Both the position numbers and the translations under genes were made by a program. Of a DNA stretch of 15,437 nt, positions 1-6,791 are shown piece by piece. The notes beneath the pieces were generated by a model. That model was not told the origin of the DNA. It ran no database searches and saw only the letters and a program-made list of their open reading frames with translations. Every line of letters begins with the position of its first letter. The first letter of the stretch is position 1. This stretch comes from Erysipelothrix sp. UBA3383. GTDB lineage: Bacteria > Bacillota_I > Bacilli_A > Erysipelotrichales > Erysipelotrichaceae. The stretch lies in the NCBI GenBank assembly GCA_002358955.1, contig DEPV01000091.1, positions 1-15,437 of the forward strand, in the 5' to 3' direction.

Positions 1-338
1 TCCATTGAGTCGTTTCCACCTGTGTAGAATACTGTACGGATATCATGTTTTTCTAAGACTTCGAATAATTTAACGAAATCTGCTGTATTTTCACGCAGTA
101 ATTTATAACGGCATGATCCTAAAGCTGATGAAGGTGTTTGACGAAGAAGTTGGTTCTCCTCTTCACTCATGTCTGTTAAATCAACAAACATTTCTTGTAG
201 GATTCCTTCAATCCCGTGTAATCCACCAAGAACCGTATCATAGATAGGGTTTAATTGGTTCGCTTTAACAACACCTGCAACGGTAGCGTTAATAACTGAT
301 GTTGGCCCACCTGACTGTGCCACTAAACATTTTGCCAT
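1..338 (-). CDS. pfp: PPi-type 6-phosphofructokinase, N-terminal part (cut by window edge)
   Basis: The frame opens with ATG at 336-338 and reads without a stop to base 1, giving the first 112 residues. It starts MAKCLVAQSGGPTSVINAT, the nucleotide/pyrophosphate-binding start of the phosphofructokinase family (QSGGPT), and reaches TGGNDSM near residues 106-112. In ATP-dependent enzymes this loop reads GGDGS; an Asp in place of the second Gly marks the pyrophosphate-dependent type, as in clostridial PPi-PFKs. The expected reaction is phosphorylation of fructose 6-phosphate to the 1,6-bisphosphate in glycolysis, in the cytosol and probably reversible if PPi is the donor. A strong GGAGA ribosome site lies 8-9 bases before the start and a good promoter lies upstream. 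The rest of the protein is outside the window, so phosphoryl donor choice rests on this one loop. Confidence 0.88.
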   Translation of the reverse strand, partial: MAKCLVAQSGGPTSVINATVAGVVKANQLNPIYDTVLGGLHGIEGILQEMFVDLTDMSEEENQLLRQTPSSALGSCRYKLLRENTADFVKLFEVLEKHDIRTVFYTGGNDSM

Positions 339-368
339 AGTAATCGTTCTCCTTTTTTTACCACTAAC

Positions 369-397
369 ATTATACACAATTCCACAGTATCATTCAA
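369..397 (-). promoter_or_regulatory. Promoter of the phosphofructokinase gene
   Basis: On the minus strand TTGAAT (392-397) and TATAAT (369-374) are separated by exactly 17 bases, a near-consensus sigma-A promoter. The start of transcription would be about 362, leaving a leader of roughly 25 bases with the GGAGA ribosome site. A second TATAAT at 452-457 with a weaker TTGCTT upstream could be an additional distal promoter. Confidence 0.7.
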
Positions 398-541
398 ATC
401 AATTAGATGCTTTCACACCATTCTCAAGCACTCTAGAGTAAACCTTTGCTCATTATACCTAAATTTTAGCATTATAAGCAATTTTAGGGCTTCTTGCTTA
501 TGTTTCGTACTTTACTAAAGATGAATTTACTTCTAGATGAA

Positions 542-570
542 TTGATAATCATTATCGATAGGTCTATAAT
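542..570 (+). promoter_or_regulatory. Promoter with overlapping Fur-type operator for the DUF2871 gene
   Basis: TTGATA (542-547) and TATAAT (565-570) are 17 bases apart, a good sigma-A promoter. Lying across the -35 element at 543-557 is TGATAATCATTATCG, which matches the Fur 7-1-7 consensus TGATAATNATTATCA at 14 of 14 defined positions but the last. Box placement on the -35 is the usual arrangement for iron-dependent repression. The related PerR and Zur boxes differ at the second and third positions of each arm (TTATAAT, TCGTAAT), so Fur is the best reading. The predicted leader is about 90 bases long. Confidence 0.75.
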
Positions 571-634
571 TTAAGGTGATGATGAAGTGCATTTTAGATC
601 ACTTTATGGTGTTTAAAATAACTTCTGATGAGAA

Positions 635-653
635 TCAATCATATGATGATTGA
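635..653 (+). repeat. Perfect 8-bp inverted repeat just before the ribosome site
   Basis: TCAATCAT (635-642) and ATGATTGA (646-653) form a perfect stem with a 3-base loop, and its last base is the first base of the AAGGAG ribosome site (653-658) of the following gene. In RNA the hairpin could affect ribosome access; in DNA it could be an operator. The 3-base loop is tight, so a slightly shorter stem is likely in RNA. Confidence 0.5.
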
Positions 654-665
654 AGGAGCGATAAA

Positions 666-1082
666 ATGAAGAAAATGATCAATACAGCGTTTGCCTATTT
701 AATAGTAGGACTTGTGAGTGGTGTCTTCTTTAGAGAATTTACCAAGTTTAATGGCTATACAGAATATTCACAGCTTAATGTCATGCATACGCACACCTTA
801 GTATTAGGGATGTTTATGTTTATGATTGTTGCCCTCTTCTTTATGAAATTTAAAATGGATGAGGATAAGCGTTTCAAACGTTTCTATATTTCGTATAATT
901 TAGGACTTTCATTAAGCTTAGTCATGATGTTGACTCGCGGTATAACACAAGTTCTTGACATTGAAGTATCTAAAGGATTGAATGCTTCCATTTCAGGAAT
1001 ATCTGGATTGGGACACATAATTATGACAATTGGTTTGATGTACCTTTTCAGTATTTTAAGATCCTTTGCAAAAGATTATTAA
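666..1082 (+). CDS. DUF2871 family four-helix membrane protein, likely iron-regulated
   Basis: The 138-residue protein has four hydrophobic segments (about 6-24, 40-62, 74-92 and 110-132) and matches my memory of the DUF2871 family: the start MKKMINTAFAYLIVGLVSGV followed by a REFTKFNG segment is characteristic. His41 and His43 lie at the start of helix 2 and His117 in helix 4. This pattern recalls haem-ligating histidines in the haem-copper oxidase/NO-reductase fold, but a haem role is inference and the family has no settled function that I know. It is the only plus-strand gene of the window. AAGGAG lies 7 bases before the ATG. A Fur-type box covers its promoter and a terminator follows 14 bases after the stop, so it is a single-gene unit, probably made when iron is scarce. 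Confidence 0.85.
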   Translation: MKKMINTAFAYLIVGLVSGVFFREFTKFNGYTEYSQLNVMHTHTLVLGMFMFMIVALFFMKFKMDEDKRFKRFYISYNLGLSLSLVMMLTRGITQVLDIEVSKGLNASISGISGLGHIIMTIGLMYLFSILRSFAKDY

Positions 1083-1096
1083 TCCACAAATAGAGA

Positions 1097-1127
1097 ACTC
1101 CAGATGATAAAGTCTGGAGTTTTTTTT
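1097..1127 (+). terminator. Terminator of the DUF2871 gene
   Basis: ACTCCAGA (1097-1104) pairs with TCTGGAGT (1113-1120) across an 8-base loop, and eight T follow. This is a classic intrinsic terminator directly after the stop codon at 1080-1082. Confidence 0.9.
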
Positions 1128-1132
1128 GCATT

Positions 1133-1162
1133 AAAAAACACCATCACAGAAGTGATGATGTT
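1133..1162 (-). terminator. Terminator of the yugP-like/DUF898 unit
   Basis: Read on the minus strand, AACATCATCAC and GTGATGGTGTT pair over 11 positions (one G-U) around a 4-base loop and run into six T. It sits 14 bases after the DUF898 stop codon and only a few bases from the opposite-strand terminator, so the two convergent units are separated by back-to-back terminators. Confidence 0.85.
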
Positions 1163-1176
1163 CTTGTAAACTATGA

Positions 1177-1482
1177 TTAGTTTTGGAAATACGTATGTTT
1201 TGTCTTCCATTTTGTCAGTGCTATACGAAGCCAGAATGAATAGATACCAAAGGTGATGATGGTTAGTAATAACCATTTGATCCAATGTGCAAATAAACTC
1301 ATGGCACTACCATTAAACCCAAGGCGACGTCCTTGGATCACAGTATGTTCTGTTTCCCAGCGGTATACTAAACACAGTGCCCAAGGGTAAGCAATACCCA
1401 GAGTCAGTGTTGTAATCAGTATTCCAACAATGCGGTATAAAACAAATTCGAATAAACCACCATCAAAATATGAATCCATCAT
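1177..1482 (-). CDS. Small DUF898 (YjgN-like) membrane protein
   Basis: The 101-residue product has two pairs of hydrophobic segments: one near residues 14-40, then the WIKWLLLTIITFGIYSFW segment around 67-85. It matches the DUF898 repeat: the stretch TVIQGRRLGFNG, then a helix ending in YSFW, then KWKTKHTYF. The function of the family is not known; it is an inner-membrane protein. Two ATG codons in tandem (1480-1482, 1477-1479) are possible starts. The ribosome site AGGGGG overlaps the TAG stop of the upstream zinc peptidase gene, 11 bases away, so the two genes are translationally linked and share a transcript ending at the terminator at 1133-1162. Confidence 0.82.
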   Translation of the reverse strand: MMDSYFDGGLFEFVLYRIVGILITTLTLGIAYPWALCLVYRWETEHTVIQGRRLGFNGSAMSLFAHWIKWLLLTIITFGIYSFWLRIALTKWKTKHTYFQN

Positions 1483-1493
1483 AAGTGTTCCCC

Positions 1494-2195
1494 CTAGTCG
1501 TTGTTGCGTGAATTACGGATTGCAATTAAACGTAAAATGTTCAATACCGTTGCAGCAAGTGCTGCTACATAAGTCAGTGCTGCTGCAGTCAGCATTTTTT
1601 TAGCACCATCTTGTTCAGAATCAACCAGTAACCCTTCTGAATCAATGATTGAAATTGCTCGAAATGACGCGTTGAATTCAACCGGTAGTGTTACCAATTG
1701 AAACAGTGCAGTAATTCCTAATAAACCAATACCAACCCAGAATAAATTGTTGTTTGCTAGAAAACCAATCATGATTGGAATCATTGCAAATTTACCTGCA
1801 ACTACTGCTGCTGGTAAAATACGGTTTCTTAAACCGATAAAAGCATACGCTTCATTGTGTTGAATCGCATGTCCCACCTCATGAGCTGCTACCGCCACAC
1901 TTGCGATTGTAGAGTCATTATAAACTTTGGGTGAGAGTGCTACAACCTTCTTTGAAGGGTCATAGTGGTCACTTAACTGACCACCCTGTGACATTACAAC
2001 ATCAACATCATTAATGCCTTTTGATGAAAGGATCAAACGCGCAATATCAGCACCCGTACGCCCTTCAATGGTATTTACTTTTGAATATTTTGCATAACTT
2101 GAATTCACCATGGAACTTGCTACAAGCGAAATTACCATAGATAGAATTACAAAACCAAATCCTGCCATTTCAAAATAGAATGGATTAAAAAACAT
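1494..2195 (-). CDS. YugP-type membrane zinc metallopeptidase
   Basis: The 233-residue protein belongs to the putative neutral zinc metallopeptidase family typified by Bacillus YugP (Zn_peptidase_2). The zinc motif HEVGH is at about residues 105-109 inside AAHEVGHAIQH, and a Glu near residue 172 (LPVEFNAS) is the likely third ligand. Membrane segments are visible near 10-32, 128-148, 150-170 and 203-224, so the active site should face the cytosol or membrane surface. Its substrate is not known. The start is fixed by AAGGAGG 7 bases before ATG. The gene lies only 51 bases after hup, with the hup terminator between, so it depends either on read-through of that terminator or on a promoter I could not identify; DUF898 follows in the same unit. 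Confidence 0.9.
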   Translation of the reverse strand: MFFNPFYFEMAGFGFVILSMVISLVASSMVNSSYAKYSKVNTIEGRTGADIARLILSSKGINDVDVVMSQGGQLSDHYDPSKKVVALSPKVYNDSTIASVAVAAHEVGHAIQHNEAYAFIGLRNRILPAAVVAGKFAMIPIMIGFLANNNLFWVGIGLLGITALFQLVTLPVEFNASFRAISIIDSEGLLVDSEQDGAKKMLTAAALTYVAALAATVLNILRLIAIRNSRNND

Positions 2196-2219
2196 AAATC
2201 TTCCTCCTTAAAGAAAATG

Positions 2220-2239
2220 AAAAAGGGGTTACCCCCTTT
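2220..2239 (-). terminator. Terminator after hup (possibly partial)
   Basis: On the minus strand AAAGGGG (2233-2239) and CCCCTTT (2222-2228) form a stem with a short loop, followed by TTTTC, so the T tract is short. It begins 7 bases after the hup stop and the next gene's ribosome site is about 12 bases further, so it may act as a partial terminator that lowers yugP expression relative to hup. Confidence 0.65.
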
Positions 2240-2246
2240 GACTGAA

Positions 2247-2531
2247 TTATTTAACTGAGTCTTTTAGAGCCTTAGCTGCCTTAAAACCTACTGCATAAGA
2301 AGCGTTAATACGAATCTTCTCTTTAGTTGCTGGATTGAAACCATCACGAGCTGCACGATGACGAACTTCGAATTTTCCAAATCCTGCTAAATCAACAGTA
2401 CCTTTGTCTTCAAGGATACCTTTTACTTCATCAAGAAAAGCTTCGATGAATTCATTTGCTTGCTTTTTACTGACATCCAGTTTAGATGCTAATGCTTCAC
2501 CTAATAACTTTTTATTTACTGTTTCACTCAT
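2247..2531 (-). CDS. hup: HU family DNA-binding protein
   Basis: The 94-residue basic protein is a standard histone-like HU: an N-terminal helical dimer part (LLGEALASKLDVSKKQANEF), the GFGKFEVR strand turn near residues 50-57, and the beta-arm RAARDGFNPATKEKI with the proline that inserts between base pairs. HU bends and compacts chromosomal DNA without strong sequence preference. The N-terminus is a few residues longer than the common start. GGAGG precedes the ATG by 8 bases. A TATAAT box lies about 65 bases upstream and a terminator follows, so hup is mainly its own unit between gpsA and the yugP-like gene. Confidence 0.95.
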   Translation of the reverse strand: MSETVNKKLLGEALASKLDVSKKQANEFIEAFLDEVKGILEDKGTVDLAGFGKFEVRHRAARDGFNPATKEKIRINASYAVGFKAAKALKDSVK

Positions 2532-2549
2532 ATTGAAACCTCCATATCA

Positions 2550-2562
2550 TAAGATTATCTTA
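2550..2562. repeat. Short palindrome TAAGATTATCTTA in the hup leader
   Basis: TAAGAT and ATCTTA flank a single central T, a 6-1-6 palindrome between the hup -10 box and its ribosome site. Its form resembles operator sites of Fur-family repressors but the arm sequence does not match Fur, Zur or PerR consensus, so it may be chance in AT-rich DNA. Confidence 0.35.
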
Positions 2563-2593
2563 CCATTTTAAGCCTTCAAACACAAGTATTTCC

Positions 2594-2622
2594 ATTATAA
2601 GCATAAACCTTAAAAAACAAAT
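2594..2622 (-). promoter_or_regulatory. Probable hup promoter
   Basis: A perfect TATAAT on the minus strand at 2594-2599 is preceded by a poor -35 (TTG within 2615-2620 depending on spacing of 15-17). It is placed correctly for hup, about 62 bases before the ATG. No convincing gpsA terminator lies between gpsA and this promoter, so read-through from gpsA is possible too. Confidence 0.5.
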
Positions 2623-2633
2623 TGACCCACTCT

Positions 2634-3647
2634 TTACTTAGTCTCAGAATGAATTGCTTCATCTTTGAGCGAACGGTTCATCAAGGCTTTAATCGCCTCG
2701 CTGGGCTGTTTCCCCTCATAAAGTACAAGATATGCCTCATTTGTCATAGGCATGTCAATTTTTTCTTCTTTCATGACCTCATAAACTACTTTTGTAGCAT
2801 GAATTCCTTCTACAGTTTTAGTAATATTTGCCATGAATGCTTTTGCACTGTTGGCTTTTCCGATTTCAAACCCAGCTTGAAAGTTTCGTGAATGTTCACT
2901 TGAACAGGTCACAATCAGATCTCCAACACCGCATAAACCTAAGAATGTCTCCGCTTGTGCTCCAAAGTAAACACCATAACGGGTCATCTCAGCAAGCCCT
3001 CGAGTGATCAGTGCAGCACGTGCATTATCACCCAAGCCAAGTCCTGCAGCAGCACCTGAAATAACAGCAATGATGTTCTTAATAGCAACACCAATCTGAC
3101 ATCCAATCACATCTGTATTACGATACACTCTAAAATAATCATTTGAGAATAACTTTTGAATATCATAAGCAATGGCTTCATCTTTACATACAGCATTTAC
3201 TGTAGTAAGAAGTCGAACCACAACTTCTTCAGCATGGGATGGTCCAATCAAACTGACAACCCCTTTACGATTTTCAGGATCAATTGCCCCTTCTATTACT
3301 TCAGAGAGTAAGCTGTGTGTAATTGGGTGAAACCCTTTTGCAACATTAATAATGATTGCAGGTTTATCAATGATGGTATTTAAACGTTGAGATACTTCTT
3401 CAACTGCAGCGGTAGGTACCGCCAATAAATACACATCACTTCCAATTAAGTCTTCAAAGACTAAACTTGCTTTTAAATTGTCATTCAAAGCGACATCATC
3501 AAAGTACAATGAGTTTTGGTGATGAATTTGAATGTCATCAACCTCTTTAGCTGAGCGTCCCCACATTAAAACATCATGCCCATTATCAGCTAAAACATTA
3601 GCCAATGCAGTCCCCCAGCTTCCTGTTCCAATCACTCCGATTTTCAT
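2634..3647 (-). CDS. gpsA: NAD(P)-dependent glycerol-3-phosphate dehydrogenase
   Basis: The 337-residue protein reduces dihydroxyacetone phosphate to sn-glycerol 3-phosphate, the backbone for phospholipids, in the cytosol. The N-terminal Rossmann motif GTGSWGTALA (7-16), the VAKGFHP segment, GPSHAEEV, the catalytic-lysine stretch VAIKNIIAVISGAAAG and GVGDLIVTCSS are all present, and the length is usual for GpsA. Its ATG overlaps the TGA of der in a 4-base ATGA arrangement, so translation is coupled to der. The ribosome site (AGAAGAG) is weak, which fits re-initiation. It is the last gene of the run starting with the acidic tail-anchored gene: cmk, der, gpsA. Confidence 0.96.
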   Translation of the reverse strand: MKIGVIGTGSWGTALANVLADNGHDVLMWGRSAKEVDDIQIHHQNSLYFDDVALNDNLKASLVFEDLIGSDVYLLAVPTAAVEEVSQRLNTIIDKPAIIINVAKGFHPITHSLLSEVIEGAIDPENRKGVVSLIGPSHAEEVVVRLLTTVNAVCKDEAIAYDIQKLFSNDYFRVYRNTDVIGCQIGVAIKNIIAVISGAAAGLGLGDNARAALITRGLAEMTRYGVYFGAQAETFLGLCGVGDLIVTCSSEHSRNFQAGFEIGKANSAKAFMANITKTVEGIHATKVVYEVMKEEKIDMPMTNEAYLVLYEGKQPSEAIKALMNRSLKDEAIHSETK

Positions 3648-4957
3648 GATGAACTCTTCTGACGAATTAAGATTCGTATCGGTGTTCCGGTAAAGTCAAA
3701 TGCTTTACGGATTTGGTTTTCAAGATAACGTTTGTATGAGAAGTGGCACAGTTCCTCATCATTAACAAAAATTACAAAGGTAGGTGGCCCTACTGCTACT
3801 TGTGATGCATAGTACACTTTTAAACGACGCCCCTTGTGACTTGGTGGTGGTGTTAGTGTAATGGCATCATGAATCACTTCGTTTATGACTGAAGTTGAAA
3901 TACGTTTTTGTGAGTTTGCATAAATATCATCGATAATTGGAATCAATGTATGCACACGTTTACGTGTTAGTGCAGATACAAATGCAATCGGTGCATAAGA
4001 TAAGTATAAGAACTCAGACATAATCTTCTTACGAACGGTTTCCATACCCTCTTCTTCTTTATCGACCATATCCCATTTGTTATTAACAATTAAAATTGGC
4101 TTTCCTGCATCATGAGCATATCCTACAACATGCTTATCCTGAGCTCGAATACCATCTTCTCCATCAAGTACAAATACAACAACATCAGATCGTTCAATCG
4201 CACTCATTGCTCTTAGAACAGAGTACTTTTCAACATCTTCATACACTTTACCGCGTTTACGAATTCCTGCTGTATCAATTACAACATAATCACGATCATT
4301 GTATCTGAAAGGTGTATCCACCGCATCGCGTGTGGTTCCTTCAACATTGGATACAATAACACGTTCCTGATTCAACATCGCATTAACAAGGCTACTCTTA
4401 CCAACATTAGGACGTCCTATAATACAGAATGACAATTCACTCTCATAATTGGTAATCCCTTTTTCAGGTAAGTTCTTGATGACATTATCCAGCAAATCAC
4501 CAATCCCAATACCGTGTTCACACGATACAGCAATTGGATCACCATGTCCTAAACCATAGAACTGGTAAATCTCTGCTTGCATTTGAACATCATCCATCTT
4601 GTTAGCTACAACAATAACGGGTTTGTTTGTTTCTCTTAGAAGACGTGCAATATGTTCATCATCATTGGTCATACCTTCCATGGTACTTACAACAAATATA
4701 ATCATATCCGCTTCATCAATTGCAATTTCAACCTGCATTTGAATTTCATCTCCAAATGCCTGTCCTTCAATCTGGATTCCTCCAGTATCAATAAATCTTA
4801 AATCTTTTGTTAACCACGTTGTCTTTCCGTACAAACGATCTCGTGTAACTCCTGGTTCATCATGAACAATGGAAATACGATCTCCCATAATACGATTAAA
4901 CAACGAACTTTTCCCAACATTTGGACGGCCAACGATTGCTACGACTCCATCAATCAT
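3644..4957 (-). CDS. der: Ribosome biogenesis GTPase Der (EngA)
   Basis: The 437-residue protein has the tandem GTPase layout unique to Der. Domain 1 has the P-loop GRPNVGKS at 10-17, DTGG at 57-60 and NKMD at 119-122. Domain 2 has GRPNVGKS at 181-188, DTAG at 228-231 and NKWD at 293-296. The C-terminal KH-like domain holds the conserved PPPSHKGRRLKVYYASQ stretch (370-386). Der is essential for assembly of the 50S subunit. Length matches the family. The gene overlaps cmk by 8 bases upstream and gpsA by 4 bases downstream; the cmk-der order is common in Firmicutes. The ribosome site is only AGGGG, again consistent with coupled translation. Confidence 0.98.
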   Translation of the reverse strand: MIDGVVAIVGRPNVGKSSLFNRIMGDRISIVHDEPGVTRDRLYGKTTWLTKDLRFIDTGGIQIEGQAFGDEIQMQVEIAIDEADMIIFVVSTMEGMTNDDEHIARLLRETNKPVIVVANKMDDVQMQAEIYQFYGLGHGDPIAVSCEHGIGIGDLLDNVIKNLPEKGITNYESELSFCIIGRPNVGKSSLVNAMLNQERVIVSNVEGTTRDAVDTPFRYNDRDYVVIDTAGIRKRGKVYEDVEKYSVLRAMSAIERSDVVVFVLDGEDGIRAQDKHVVGYAHDAGKPILIVNNKWDMVDKEEEGMETVRKKIMSEFLYLSYAPIAFVSALTRKRVHTLIPIIDDIYANSQKRISTSVINEVIHDAITLTPPPSHKGRRLKVYYASQVAVGPPTFVIFVNDEELCHFSYKRYLENQIRKAFDFTGTPIRILIRQKSSS

Positions 4958-5612
4958 TTAAACCCCTACTCTCTATATAATTCATCACTAACACAACAAT
5001 CTCTTCAATACTTAAGTTTGTCGTATCAATTTCTAATGCACCATCAACTTTAATCAGTGGTGACTCACTGCGTGTTGTATCACGATGATCACGATCTACC
5101 AGATCATTATAAACATCATCAAACTCAACATCTTGTCCATTTTGAACCATTTCTTCAAAACGACGCTTAGCACGAACTGCAACATCTGCAGTTTGAAAAA
5201 TCTTCACTTCTGCATCGGGTAATACTACCGATGTAATATCACGCCCATCCAGTACAAATCCTTTTTTGGAAGCAATGCGACGTTGTTGATCCACTAAGGT
5301 ACTGCGAACTTCTTTGTATTTTGAAATTACAGATGCTCCTTGTGATACCACATCCGTACGAATCAAGTTTGAAACATCCGTCCCATTTGCAATAAACGAT
5401 CCATCCTTTTGTAAACTGATTTCTGTATTCTTACACATTGCAACAACACTTGCCTCATCGTTTAAATCGATGTGGTTGACAATGCACTGATACGCAATCG
5501 TACGATACATGCCTCCTGTGTCAATGTGTGTATATCCCAAGTTTTTTGCCAGCGCTTTAGCAATGGTACTCTTTCCTGAAGCACTTGGCCCATCAATTGC
5601 TATATTAAACAA
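4950..5612 (-). CDS. cmk: Cytidylate kinase, starting at TTG
   Basis: The product phosphorylates CMP and dCMP with ATP. Visible are the P-loop GPSASGKST (8-16), HIDTGGMYRTIAYQ, the LDGRDI segment (substrate and phosphate contacts) and the RR..RFEEM lid. The start is taken as TTG at 5610-5612: it gives MFNIAIDGPSASGKST, the usual N-terminus, and lies 7 bases after a perfect GGAGG (plus-strand 5620-5624). That gives 220 residues, typical for the family. No ATG lies in frame nearby; another TTG 27 bases upstream lacks a ribosome site. The GGAGG is supplied by the last two codons of the preceding gene (TGG AGG TAA), whose stop is 4 bases before the TTG. The 3' end overlaps der by 8 bases. Confidence 0.96.
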   Translation of the reverse strand: MFNIAIDGPSASGKSTIAKALAKNLGYTHIDTGGMYRTIAYQCIVNHIDLNDEASVVAMCKNTEISLQKDGSFIANGTDVSNLIRTDVVSQGASVISKYKEVRSTLVDQQRRIASKKGFVLDGRDITSVVLPDAEVKIFQTADVAVRAKRRFEEMVQNGQDVEFDDVYNDLVDRDHRDTTRSESPLIKVDGALEIDTTNLSIEEIVVLVMNYIESRGLND

Positions 5613-5616
5613 ATCG

Positions 5617-6768
5617 TTACCTCCATATATTTGATACAATCAGCATAATAACAACAAAGATTGCTAACATTAAAAGACTTAATGTCACATTTAACAATCG
5701 GTTGGTCTTCACCATTGTATCGGTCATTTCTTCTATATTCTTTTCTTGATCTATCACTTTAATCGATAAAGTCTGCGTTTGTTCTAGAAGTTGACGTGTC
5801 ACTTCATGATCCACTGCCACTGTTTCCAAGTCCTGTGTTTCAAAATCTTCCACTCGGTTCTCTTCTTTTAATTCCAGTGTCATAGGCTCATCAGTTACAG
5901 TTTCATTCAGTATTTCTGATTCTGAATCTGTATCTTTAAGTTCAGACTCATCTCCCAAGACAGATTCTAAAGAATCCATCAATGCTTCTTCCTGAGCTTC
6001 TGTAAAGGATTCAGCAATCACTTCACCCTCATACTCATCTTCAACCATGCGTTGAACTTCAATCGCAATGGTCTCTTCATTGTGAGCTGCATCCGTATCA
6101 AAACGTTGCAAATGATCCACTGCAGTAAAGTGTTTGGTCAATTGCTCTTCTTCTGGTTCTGACACTTCTTCATATGTTTCTTCAAGTGTTGCAGGCTGAA
6201 CAGGCTTTAGATAATCTAAAGTATCCATTGCTTGCAAGTCTGGATCAATCTCTGTTAAAAGATCATCGATCCCACTTGGAACAAACGGTCCTTCTTGTAA
6301 ATAATCAGGAACCTCTCTTGATTTATGTTCTTCAATATCAAGGTTTAAATCCCTTAAGATATTGGTCGTGGTATTTTCAACATCACGATATCCTTTTTTA
6401 ACATTATAAGCTTTAACTTCTTGTAGAAAATCATTGAGATACGTGCTTTCGAAAGTATCAAACTCATCATGAGTTTGAAAACTTAAGCTTTCGTTCTGCG
6501 GTACTTCTACAGGTTCTATAACACTAGCTTCAACATGGGTATCTTCAAGCACAGCCTCACTTAAATCTTGTTTTAAAACTTTCTCTTCAAGATTGCGGGC
6601 ATGGTTGGGATTGTCTTGCGTTGGATTGCTTGTCATCTTTCCAAATTGCTGATCAATCGCATTCAAACGATTGGCAAAATGGGATAAATCATTGGATTCA
6701 ACCTTACTTTCAGTATCACTTGCAATTTGTGAATACAACTCTGCATTTTTACTAACTCGAGATCTCAT
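5617..6768 (-). CDS. Unknown, highly acidic C-terminal tail-anchored membrane protein
   Basis: I do not recognise a family. The 383-residue protein begins MRSRVSKNAELYSQIASD (basic, then mildly helical), continues as a long Glu/Asp/Thr/Ser-rich segment (about 55-300) with few aromatic residues and no obvious fold, then a likely coiled coil (about 310-355, heptad-like LLEQTQTLSIKVIDQEKNIEEM), and ends in a single hydrophobic helix (about 361-381) followed by one Arg. With no signal peptide, this predicts a cytosolic acidic body held to the membrane by its last residues. The ATG at 6766-6768 follows AAGGAG by 10 bases; an in-frame TTG 24 bases upstream lacks a ribosome site. A promoter with extended -10 lies just before it. 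It is coupled to cmk, whose ribosome site is inside its last codons. Confidence 0.8.
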   Translation of the reverse strand: MRSRVSKNAELYSQIASDTESKVESNDLSHFANRLNAIDQQFGKMTSNPTQDNPNHARNLEEKVLKQDLSEAVLEDTHVEASVIEPVEVPQNESLSFQTHDEFDTFESTYLNDFLQEVKAYNVKKGYRDVENTTTNILRDLNLDIEEHKSREVPDYLQEGPFVPSGIDDLLTEIDPDLQAMDTLDYLKPVQPATLEETYEEVSEPEEEQLTKHFTAVDHLQRFDTDAAHNEETIAIEVQRMVEDEYEGEVIAESFTEAQEEALMDSLESVLGDESELKDTDSESEILNETVTDEPMTLELKEENRVEDFETQDLETVAVDHEVTRQLLEQTQTLSIKVIDQEKNIEEMTDTMVKTNRLLNVTLSLLMLAIFVVIMLIVSNIWR

Positions 6769-6791
6769 AATAAGCACACTCCTTATTGACA

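Larger units (their letters stand above)
339..665. other. Divergent intergenic region between pfp and the DUF2871 gene
   Basis: This 327-base gap carries the two divergent control regions: the pfp promoter at its left and the Fur-box promoter of the DUF2871 gene at its right. Between them (about 450-490) is an AT-rich stretch with AATTTTAG repeated directly at 462-469 and 480-487 and two extra TATAAT-like boxes on the minus strand. I see no coding frame with a credible ribosome site here. Confidence 0.6.

Noticed and set aside
1079..1285. A 68-codon minus-strand frame across the terminators between the DUF898 and DUF2871 genes
   Set aside because: It overlaps the DUF898 gene in a different frame and runs through two terminators; not a gene.
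2622..2891. Plus-strand frames inside gpsA, and similar ones inside der, the acidic gene, comGB, pbp and efp
   Set aside because: They lie opposite well-supported genes, have no ribosome site and show no family resemblance; they are shadows of the real coding frames.
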